A stretch of 53,348 nt of DNA from Protostelium mycophagum (taxonomy: Eukaryota > Evosea > Variosea > Protosteliida > Protosteliaceae), in NCBI GenBank assembly GCA_002081555.1, contig MZNV01002969.1, forward strand, positions 1-53,348, in the 5' to 3' direction. Below the pieces are notes generated by a model, which made no database searches, was not told where the DNA came from, and worked only from the letters and a program-made list of their open reading frames with translations. The translations under genes were made by a program, and so were the position numbers. Position 1 is the stretch's first letter; each line of letters begins with the position of its first letter. Positions 1-9,192 of the stretch are shown here, one piece after another.

Positions 1-89
1 AAAAAAAAAAGAAGATGATATTGATCCGCGGGGATGCCAATCATCTTGAGTTGTTGAATCTCAAACCAGCGCATCCTCCAAGTCTCCAA
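1..89 (-). CDS. possible truncated coding exon of a minus-strand gene
   Basis: Read on the minus strand, this stretch encodes an open segment containing RMRWFEIQQLKMIGIPADQY. Its composition looks like real protein, and it follows a plausible 3' splice site (GTGACAG) at about position 90. The gene would continue off the left edge of the window. Upstream sequence to about 259 has another open frame, but I could not join the two convincingly. No family is recognised. The alternative is a chance open frame in a 5' region. Confidence 0.3.
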   Translation of the reverse strand, partial: METWRMRWFEIQQLKMIGIPADQYHLLFF

Positions 90-454
90 CTGTCACTTCC
101 GGGAGTTTCTTGGACAAATTCGACTTCCGGCTGCAATAACACTTTCCTTTGTTTCTTCGGCAAAAATGTCTCGTTGTTTTTAGCAGAAAAAAGTGAGAGG
201 CATTTTTCACCAGCCAACATAAAGATAACCACGCGAGACAAATTTTGGGGGTTTAACAAGTAAGTTTCTCATAGCGTTAAACCAGCTGTAACTTTAATAA
301 CAGGTTTCTTTGTTCAAAGTCGTCGGACAGCACGATGGTGTCGCAACCTGCCACATTTTGGAGAAGACAAAGGAATGACGTGCGTCAGAAGTGATGATCA
401 TTTATTTGAAAATAAATGTTTACAAACATTAGCATTTTTTGCAGTCTACAACTC

Positions 455-516
455 GGCTCTGTGGTAAAATACTACTTAGGGTGGTAGTGCCTCGAGTTCG
501 ATTCTCGACAGAGCCC
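455..516 (+). tRNA. tRNA-like sequence with reduced D arm
   Basis: A seven-base acceptor stem (GGCTCTG with CAGAGCC) closes a 61-nt unit. It has a textbook T arm (TCGAG-TTCGATT-CTCGA) and a five-pair anticodon stem (TACTA with TGGTA) around the loop CTTAGGG. That would place UAG at the anticodon. Only about eight bases lie where the D arm should be, and there is no long variable arm as expected of tRNA-Leu. It may be a mitochondrial-type tRNA copied into the nucleus, a decayed gene, or a tRNA-like element. It is followed by CCCCTCTTT rather than a clean T run. Confidence 0.35.
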
Positions 517-751
517 CTCTTTGGTTTTTGAGAGCAGAATATGGCAACAGAATTTATCCTTTGAGAGTTGTTGCAACCGGTGCATCCAGAACATCTGTCT
601 TATTGAGCGAAATATTCTTGTTCTCTGTGCGATATGTTCCTGTCCTCATTCTCACATATTATTCATTCTACAACCAGACAATATCATTCGTGATTCGAAA
701 GCTGGGACGATGGGTGTGACTAAAGAAACTGAACTGATACGGGCTTCCTAA

Positions 752-1026
752 GAAGACTGGTCGAGCTGAATTGAACGGTTCAAGAAAGCGGGCTTCCAGC
801 CTGGAGAAAACACTTTCAAATCCCTTCGCAAAAAAAGCTTCCGGTCTACAACGGACCACTCTCCAAATGAAAAAAAGCTTCCGGTCTACAACGGACCACT
901 CTCCAAATGAAGACTGGTCGAGCTGAATTGAACGGTTCAAGAAAGCGGGCTTCCAGCCTGGAGAAAACACTTTCAAATCCCTTCGCAAAAAAAGCTTCCG
1001 GTCTACAACGGACCACTCTCCAAATG
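752..1026. repeat. 118-bp direct repeat with a partial third copy
   Basis: Positions 752-869 and 909-1026 appear essentially identical. They begin GAAGACTGGTCGAGC and end GGACCACTCTCCAAATG. Between them, 870-908 repeats the last 39 bp of the unit. Each copy contains GGTCTACAACGG, the motif scattered through the window. The open frames seen here on both strands are by-products of the repetition. The array lies upstream of the small gene at 1206. Near-identity suggests a recent duplication. Confidence 0.9.
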
Positions 1027-1205
1027 CTGGACGTCTTTGCCCCTCGAAATACGGAAGTCCTCCAAACGTATTTTTTCGTTCGAAGAGGCAATCTCGGAAC
1101 AAAAAGACATTCACAGCGGCACACAACAGCAGCAAGGTGAGGAACACGAACAACACAGCAGCACCAGATCGTTTAAAGAATCGATTGTGAGCTGACTCTG
1201 TATAG

Positions 1206-1514
1206 ATGAGACCTACTCAAGCAGGACCAGGAAGTTCACACACCAAGCATAAGGCACCCGTCCTTGACCCCGGAAAAGCTGCCGCTGTTTCTGGAGGAAA
1301 GAACCCAGAATTCTTCACTGGAGGTTTCAGAGGTGATTCTCATATCGTCTACAATCATGATCTTTGTGTTGAACGTAATGTAGCCTCTGGAACTGCTGCT
1401 GGACCTGGATCTTCTCACACAGAGTACACTGCCACTTTGGACCCCGGAAAAGCACATGCCGTCTCTGGAGGTGCCAACCCCGACTTCTTCTCTGGCCACA
1501 ACGAACAACAATAA
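1206..1514 (+). CDS. small protein with two internal repeats, function unknown
   Basis: This is a 102-residue open frame from ATG to TAA. It contains two copies of a unit of about 35 residues: AGPGSSHTKHKAPVLDPGKA then AVSGGKNPEFFTGG near residues 6-40, and AGPGSSHTEYTATLDPGKA then AVSGGANPDFFSGH near residues 64-98. The linker could be an in-frame intron of 51 nt (GTGATTCTC to AATGTAG), because the frame stays open either way. There is no signal peptide, membrane segment or cysteine pattern. I do not recognise a family. The strict conservation between copies indicates a real coding gene under constraint. The 118-bp direct repeat lies just upstream. Confidence 0.65.
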   Translation: MRPTQAGPGSSHTKHKAPVLDPGKAAAVSGGKNPEFFTGGFRGDSHIVYNHDLCVERNVASGTAAGPGSSHTEYTATLDPGKAHAVSGGANPDFFSGHNEQQ

Positions 1515-1712
1515 ATATTTGTAACAGAGCTTCACGTTCAATTGTTCAAAGAGTCGTACGACTAATCGGTTTCTTACCAAGAGAGGAAGACAGTTCTCTT
1601 TTTGTCATGTCCATTTATTGGACCATTCTGTTTCTAAATATTCTTCCATCGTCATTCTTTCGTCTTGGTTCATTTTCAGAAGGCCATCCACAACGTCCTC
1701 CACCCCCTCCCC

Positions 1713-2242
1713 TCATTCTAATTCACTCATTTCATATTCTCCCGCCAAAAGAGAATGTATGTTCTGGTAAGGTAAATTCCCCGTGATCATCTCGTGCAGC
1801 ACGACCCCCGCTGACCAGCTGTCTGCCTTCACTCCGTCATATTTTTTGCCCAAGATGATCTCTGGGCAGTTATAGAGGAGTCCCACACGTTGACTTGCAC
1901 ATCAAGGAGATGTTGCTCAGCCCGAAGTCGATGATGGTGAGATGACCAGAATCGCTCAGAAGAAGATTGGACAGCTCCACAACAAAACTCTGTGATGACG
2001 TGGTAGAAATCTGGGGTCTCGATGGCGTCGACAATTCTAATGATATTTGGATGTACAATAGACTTCAGTATGCAAGCTTCTCGAGCGCTCTGCTTCATCA
2101 TGTCGCCAATCATGTGGTCATGTGATTTACGTATCGATTTTATGGCAACCTGCACATGCATGAATTCACCGTTAAGACAGCCTATACTGTTGAACGATTT
2201 CATGATCGGCATCACCGAGATCTGGTAATCTGTCCGTGGCAT
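1713..2242 (-). pseudogene. broken Ser/Thr protein kinase
   Basis: The minus strand reads into a CAMK/AMPK-like kinase domain: VAIKSIRKS (beta-3 lysine), REACILKSIVHPNIIRIVDA (helix C to beta-4) and HVITEFCCG. It then switches frame to LLLSDSGHLTIIDFGLSN (DFG) and CKSTCGTPL, and shifts again to CPEIILGKKYDGVKADSWS (APE/DxWs region), ending after about 20 more residues. The roughly 35 residues that should carry helices D-E and the HRD catalytic loop are absent. The glycine loop is not recognisable, and no splice sites repair the two frame changes. I therefore read it as a decayed kinase gene. It sits between unrelated small genes. Confidence 0.75.
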
Positions 2243-3011
2243 AATCCAAGCAGCTCTTCGAAGATACTACATCTGTCAGAATGCGATCTCAACATTTAGA
2301 GTGAACCTTCGATAGCATTTGTCACTCTGGTAACTTGAAGATCTGCCGGAGTGGTGTAAGAAGTTCTGAACTGTTCGTCTTGAGCTGTTCGAAGGTGGGC
2401 GATTGTGAGCTCATCCATCTGTATCTCAGGAATATCAAGGTTCAAAAGATGATGAGTTGAAGTCCGATCTTAATATGGACTGAAAGAGACTGTGGTTGGT
2501 GATTTTCTTGACCACCGGCTCAGAAACGGTGCAGTCGTCATATTTGTTATCAAAACCTCAGAAAACCATAACAACTGGGATATCAGAAGGACGTCAGACG
2601 AATTCAATCACCCCAAGTTGTTGATCCCCCACAGCCACAAAAACCTCTTTTAGAGCTAGAATGCATGAAGGACTTCACACAGACTAGTTTTCTGTGTACA
2701 GCTGGCGAAAGTCAAGATGACAGTAAGAGATGAAACACTCTTTTCGCTGAGAAAACTCGAAGAAAACTCTGATAACAAGATCATTAATTAATCATCATTT
2801 TTGTTGTCTACAGATGTTGAACGACGATAAATGACAATCCATGTTCACATAGCAAAAACTCTTGACGCGATTACCTGACATTTCTGTCCACATTTACCGT
2901 TTCTAAAAGGCCCTTTTTATTGTACTGTTTGTGATCAACAACAATGTACACCTGAAAAGCCCAATTCTACTCGAATTCATTCTACTTAAGAATCCCAATC
3001 AGTCTGTCTAA
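2243..3011. other. gene-poor gap with no supported gene
   Basis: About 770 bp with stops in all frames. A minus-strand trace near 2490-2570 resembles the DIPVVMV...NKYDD part of a small GTPase, but it is interrupted and I do not call it. No tRNA and no long repeat are seen. Confidence 0.5.
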
Positions 3012-3593
3012 ATGTGCCAGCTTACAGGCGGGCAAAAAAAACAACGACCATTAGTTGATGCTGAAATGTCATATTGTTATCAGAACCAAATCACCATGAT
3101 TCGACACAGGCGATGTAATCTGCTCCTCGCTGCCTCTCTTGGATGTCATCTTGTATTCATCACTTCTTGCCTGTTGGCTCTTTCCGATCCGTGGTTCTTC
3201 ATCGTGCCTCTGATTCCTCTTCACTGCCTGCTAGTTTTCACCGCCGTAATGGGTTTCATTGGCGTGAACAAACATAATGCACAAGCTCTCAACACCTATT
3301 TATCCACAGATTTGGCCTCCATATGCCTTCTGCTTCTGATCAGTCTCACATCCCTCTACACGATTGCTTCGCCATCCACGGACATATCAGTGTATGGTGT
3401 AATGACAATTGCAACAGGATTAACCGGTGTCTTCTTAAGGATAAATTCAATAATGGTATGTGCAGCTGATAACTGTTTTGTTTAGAAACTGATCAACCTT
3501 CAGCGTATCAACTGGCTCAGAAAGTTGCTTCGTGAGGACTCCACTTCCTCGAGATCTTCTTTATGGGACATCATCAATAGACACAGCAGCTGA
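3012..3593 (+). CDS. small multi-pass membrane protein, unknown
   Basis: There are two exons, 3012-3455 and 3486-3593, split by a 30-nt GT-AG intron. Together they give about 183 residues, or about 165 if the second ATG (MSYCYQNQ) is used. Four hydrophobic stretches are visible: residues about 36-58 (LLLAASLGCHLVFITSCLLA), 62-86 (WFFIVPLIPLHCLLVF), 98-118 (ASICLLLLISLTSLYTIA) and 125-145 (VYGVMTIATGLTGVFL). A short basic cytosolic tail follows (INWLRKLLRED). Splicing restores the tail, whereas reading through the intron ends at once. The layout recalls four-pass proteins such as tetraspanin- or claudin-like families, but no diagnostic motif is seen. Confidence 0.6.
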
Positions 3594-3753
3594 TCAGGAA
3601 CAAGAAAAGAGATGGGAGGATCAACGTAAGTCGTGCAACCGATCGAGGCCTTCTCTTCAGTTCCAGAGGATAAAATACTTTGAGCGGAAAGGACCTTTAA
3701 TGTCAATTCGTGAATTCTGACAACTCCACAAAGACCATTCTCGAGCGGCAGCG

Positions 3754-4139
3754 ATGCATCCACAAGAAGAAATTCATCTTATTATAGAGGTGGAAGAATG
3801 TCTCACATTGGTGAGCGCAACTGTGGCGCTCGTGTGTTCTTCAGAATCGACAGTCAGGCAAGTCACATTTGCCGTTGCCATGAAGGTGGCAGTCGAGGTT
3901 TGTCTGATTGAGATCGGTTCGTTTTGAAAATCATGTATGTGATCGTGTCACAGGAAAATGTGTCGCACTATGGCATGTCTATGTGGCAGAAGCGTGTCAA
4001 GACATCTAAAGTAAAGCAAGTGCCAGAGTTACCTCCTGATGCATCCATCAGAGAACTCAGAATAAGACCTGGCGTAAGTGATCATGACAGAATCAAGGTT
4101 GTGAAAAATGCATACCTTGACAGAGACAGAGTATACTGA
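3754..4139 (+). CDS. small unknown protein
   Basis: Two exons, 3754-3897 and 3954-4139, join in phase 0 across a 56-nt GT-AG intron and give 109 residues. The N-terminal half is acidic then hydrophobic (EEIHLIIEVEECLTL). The C-terminal half is basic with MWQKRVKTSKVKQVPELPP and ends LDRDRVY. There is no signal peptide, zinc motif or recognised family. An unspliced reading would stop within the intron. The gene lies 160 bp after the membrane protein and on the same strand. Confidence 0.5.
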
Positions 4140-4561
4140 GTTTCGGTCCGAGTGGCAATAGAGGAGGCTCCATGTTGACCATTCTATTACATAATGACAC
4201 ATCACAATATTCACTTACAGAATGGTGAGTGTTTTCTCGCCACATTGATTCTGATTGGATGACCTCATGATTATGGACTTCTTATCACATCCCCAAACAC
4301 CTTTTTTGACAACAAAAACAACAAATGATCAAATAGTATTCTGCCAAGCTCAGAAACTCTGAAGCCATGTTGTTGGTGGCATCATCCTCCATCATCCAAA
4401 ATAAAATTAAAAGCTTTATTCACATTTTAAATCTCGGCGCTTCGCGCCAAAATATCCAGGGGGTGGATTTCCCCCAAAATCTGGCGGAGAATAAGTAGAA
4501 ACTTCCACGTCATGGATATTATAAAGAGGCTCACTCATGCGTCAGTTTTCCATCAGACACG
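4140..4561. other. intergenic gap before the TKL kinase gene
   Basis: About 420 bp with no open frame I would defend. AATAAAATT at about 4400 may serve as a poly(A) signal for the upstream gene. A perfect small hairpin (GGCGC-TTC-GCGCC) lies near 4436. Nothing else is recognised. Confidence 0.5.
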
Positions 4562-7500
4562 ATGGTAGAGGTGGTCATCCAAAAGGTGGGTTTTTTTGCA
4601 TCTTTTACTTGCAAAGACACGGTAATGTTACTGTGACCTTACCGTGACGATTGGTGGAACATTTCCGCGATATCATGTCAAGACATCTCGTTGTAGTCCA
4701 CCATAAATGTCTCGTTGTAGTCCGCCGGAAAATAATTCAAACAGATTTTCGACCGTTTTCGAATGTTAGGAAAGATAGACAAGGGCAAGTTAGAAGATTG
4801 TGCTTTGTATTCTACAAACTCCAAGAATAAAAGTCTAAGTTATATGGAAAAGCAGAAAACCATCGGATACTACCCCCTGGAAAATCGAGTGAGATTTTTT
4901 TTTTTGGAAATTGAAATAAAAATGTTGACAAAATTTAATTTTTTGACAGGCGTCTGTGTTGTTTAAGATGAGGAAATTCGAGGAGGTGATTTAAATCTAA
5001 AAGAATTATATTTTATAGAAAATGAATTTTCAAAAAATCAAAAAAATTCTGCAAAAATAAAACGGATATTCACGCATCTACAACGCTCATCTTTGTAGAT
5101 CATATTGATTATAGAGATAGAATCCTATCAACAACTACTGTGCGCCAGAACCATCACTATCGCGTTTAATATTCACGCAACAGTGGGTGAAGCTCTACAA
5201 CGAATATCCAGGAAGGGGAACGTGTACATAGACGACATATCGGCGTGAGTTTTCCGCGAATTTTCCGTGAAATTTCGGTGAAGTTTCTAGGTTCGACTTG
5301 TGGAAAGACAAAGTGATTTTGAACAACAAAGAGACGCTGTTGAATTGTAAATTAAAAAATATGGTGAGTAGACATTTTTAGCTTTTTTATATCAAATTTT
5401 CTAGAGGTGGTGTAACCGTGACACAGTGCGTTAAAGACCGCAATCGATTTCATTACATATATATTTTATTTAATAAAATAATAATCATCAAAATTATTAT
5501 AAAAGTATGTCACGACCCAAATCTTCTTCAAATAAAATATTATTATTTCGAAAGAATAACTTGTTCTGTTTTTGAAAATCAACAGGACGAACTATTACTG
5601 ATTAGAAGGACCCCTTTCCAACAAGTTACAGACATCGGTCCACTCCCATCATATTCTAACGCCATTTTATTGTGCGAGAGAAGCGGCAACTCGAAGACTC
5701 AGCGAAATTTCGACTCGGAATATTCGGAGAAATTATACTGGGATCACGCGCTGGAGGTGAGATTTCTGGGAAAATTCGTTTTACGGGTTTCATTCGAGTA
5801 GGAAGGGCTGAAGACCAAGATTCGTAGCATTTTGGGTGAATTTTCGCCCACGTCATCAGTGGAGGAAGAAGCATTTGAAGAAATGAGACTTTCCAGGAGT
5901 ATTTAGTACGATTTTTTCAAATTTTAAATTATTTTTAACAATGAATATTTTACAAAAATTTGAATTATTTTTCTTGCAGAAATGCAGTTGAAGCCCAGGG
6001 AATTTTAAAATCTTCTGGAATATAAAAAATTTTTATGATGCAAAAAATAAATTTAATGCAAAAATACCCCACAAACGGTCGGAAAAACTGACGATGACAG
6101 CGGCAGTGATGGTTCCAGGGCCCCTCCCACCACCTTCAGATATAATGTGGAGGATGAGCTGAGTGCATCTACAACTTCAGAAGAATCCGAGGAAAATTCT
6201 GAGGTCAGGCCGGGTTGTCATAAGTTACGAAAACACAACAGTTCCAATTTATTGATCCCAAATACTGGCCGAGAGAGGTGAAATTTCCCAGAAATTTCGA
6301 TGATTATTTCCTGATTTCCGAGAAATATAAATGTCGACAAAATATGCTGGAAATTCTCTGAAAACTGTCGACAGGGCCAGGTCGAGATCTACGGACCCAC
6401 CGCTCCATCGCTTGGGGTCAAAATCTGGAACCAGATCGCCGGTGCAATTATCACTACGCGGCGATAACTTGAACAGCATTGTAGATACAACTCCCACCCC
6501 CACCCCTTCGTAAGAAAATTCTAGAAATTTTCTCAGAAATTTTCGGAAATATTCTATTCAATCTCGCACAAACATGAAAGAAATTGACGCGATTAGTTTG
6601 GATCTCCGATCCCCCATGGATGTACAGTCTTCACTGTCGACGTCGACAGAACTTCCAGTCGTCGACAATGTACATACACCCTCAGCCTCCCCCCGTTCAG
6701 ATCCTAAAAAGAGGAACGCGAGGGCGGCGAGGCCGGGCGCTTTGCCGCCAAGAAAAACAGCCGAGGACGATTCTCTGGTGAATTATTTTATTTTATTATT
6801 ATTTTAATTTAATTATTATTTTAATTTAATTATTGTTTTAATTTAATTTATTTGGAAAAAAATTTACAAAAATAGAATTTGGTCTGTATATTTTTGACCA
6901 CATCACGATATTTGACCCTGGCCGTTAATTTGGGCTGCACGGTAGCGGATATCACTGCCACGGTTAGGAACCGCACACTCCACGGTAAGAACCTGTCCGT
7001 CATCCAGGTGAGTCCCACGAATTTTCCGGAAATTTCTCGGAAAAACTCACATCTACAACAGGTCGATTTAGACAGTAGGGAAGAGCGGGAGTTAAGTCCT
7101 GGAGAAAATATTATTGAAGTGAAAAGTTCGTGGAAAAGTTCAAGAAAAAGATTGGTACTTGTACAGAATTACGCACCAGGTGATTTCAAGTCTCCGTGTC
7201 TGCATACTAATCGTCGACAATCTCATTGTAGATTCCTCGTCGACATATCGTAATTTGTCGAAACAAAAAATCATGTACATATCATTCTGTCGACGTGATC
7301 ATGTCGACAACTTGACATCTTCAACGAGCCAACTTATATTGTACAGGCCAAGAGTCCACAAAATGGAGCCCCGACAGTCTGGGAAGAATCGGCAGGTCAG
7401 GTAGTTGGGACAATCTCAAAGAAAAAACAAGTGAGCCATAATCTAAAAATAGAACACTGATCGTTGTAGATACACCACTCCGAAAAATCACGTCAGGACC

Positions 7501-9192
7501 CTCTGCTATTTTCATTGGGAGCGGAACAGATATAAATAATACAAGAACTATGGACAGAGAAGCGCAAGGTGAAACTCATGAGTATTTCAATTATTTTATT
7601 TTAGTTTTATTTGTGTACCTATAAATAGATCTTCTCTAGAGGTGTTATTTATGTCTATAAGATCAGAATTTTTTTCAAATAAATCAAAAATTTTACTGAA
7701 TTTATTTTTGAAATCAAATAAAAATAAATTAAATTTAAAAACTTAAAAAAATATACTCAAAGATTAAAATTTTACAACATGAATATTTTCTGATGGGAAA
7801 AAGCAACCAGTAGAAATATGATTTGGATTCCGGACGACCACCTCACCCGCCAGATGAAAATATCCGAAGGCTCATTCGCCAAAGTACGTCTCGTTGTAGA
7901 TGTATCCTTCTCATTCTGATGAAACCCAGGTGTACAGGGGTAAGATGAGGGGGCGTGATGTGGCCATAAAGACATTGAAAGGAAGAGTTACGGCGGAGCA
8001 AATTGTCTCCTTCAAGGCAGAGATTTCCATTTTACAGTAAGTCCATTTTTAATTTTTAAAAATTTAATTTGTGTGCAAATAATGCAACTGTCAAAATTAA
8101 TTTTATGAATCTATTGGATTATATTTTGTTTGAAGTTACTTATATGCGCAGCGCGGCCCGGGGAGAATTTTTGGTGGAGCTTTTGGGTGCCTCCATCTCA
8201 AACGAGAAATTATCTCTCGTTATGGAGGTAAGATATTCATCTACAACGCCGTCTACAACTGTATTATTATTATTTGTTGCTTTTATCCTCTTGAAAGGAA
8301 GAAGCGAGCCAAAATGATATCACTCACGACATCTCAGTTCTGTCCCAACGGTTCACTTCATGATATCTTACGTAAGTCGGACGAAGACATACGGTGGCCA
8401 CAAGTCTTCGAGTGGATGTCGCAGGCGGTTCGCGGAATTCAGGTTCTGCACGGTAAAACACCACCGCTTGTGCACAGAGATATAAAATCTCTGAATCTTC
8501 TTATGGACTCATCAATGCGGTTAAAGGTGAGTCCTCAGCAATTTTTAAATCTAAAAATTTATATAAAATTCTTTCAACGAGATTTGAAACTTCTACAAGA
8601 AATTGCAATGGTTGTCCAAATGAAAAATTCATTTGAAAAAATAATTATCTGCATTTATTTGAATAAATGAATGAATGAAAATAAGGTCTGCGATTTCGGC
8701 TTGACCCGAGTGAGAACAACTCTGAACGCTCAGACTCTCACTGAAGTCCGAGGAACAATGGCCTTCTGCCCCCCAGAAATCTACGCCGGAGCAATGTACA
8801 GCACAAAATCAGATATTTATTCTCTTGGTAAGACCACTCAAAAATTTTCTGAAAAAATTTTCTGAAAAATTAATTTTTACAAAACATTGATCTTTTCTGC
8901 AGGAATGGTTTTTTGGGAAATTGCAAACCGCGCTGGTTCCGGCGTCTACACTGCACCTTTTTCAGAGTTTTCCCGGATACAATTTGACTTCCAGATCATC
9001 GCACTGAGTCATCAAGAGGGTTTGAGACCTTCTTTTCACAAGGATGTACCACAACCTGTCAAGTAATGACGTATATCAACGTCATATGTTGACATATCCA
9101 GGGACATCGTTACGGCTTGTTGGAGTTCAGAGACAGAGGCGAGGCCGGATTGTGCCACTTTGCTGAATATGATAGAGCGATTGAAACAATAA
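4562..9192 (+). CDS. TKL-family protein kinase with ubiquitin-like/Ras-binding-like N-terminus
   Basis: A gene of roughly 17 exons. Exon 1 is MVEVVIQK; the next exons give a beta-grasp-like segment ([13 protein letters not shown]) and [21 protein letters not shown] Ser/Thr/Pro-rich linker at about 6080-6780 is followed by a second beta-grasp-like exon ([19 protein letters not shown]). The kinase domain begins near 7880 with [12 protein letters not shown], then DVAIKTLKG (lysine), [10 protein letters not shown] (catalytic loop), VCDFGLTRV (Mg2+ loop), [11 protein letters not shown] and DIYSLGMVFWEI, ending in [27 protein letters not shown] and the C-lobe place it in the TKL group, near amoebozoan Raf/DRK-like kinases. 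The beta-grasp parts suggest control by a small GTPase, as in Raf (inference). All catalytic residues are present. Introns are rich in TCTACAAC and TGTCGACA words. Confidence 0.85.

Noticed and set aside
668-1156. Minus-strand open frame of 162 codons with repeated SFGEWSVVDRKLF
   Set aside because: The apparent protein repeat comes entirely from the 118-bp DNA repeat, and both strands are open there.
2490-2720. Minus-strand trace of a small GTPase (VVMV...NKYDD...TVSEP)
   Set aside because: Interrupted by stops and frame changes within 80 bp, with no P-loop or switch regions nearby; too weak even for a pseudogene call.
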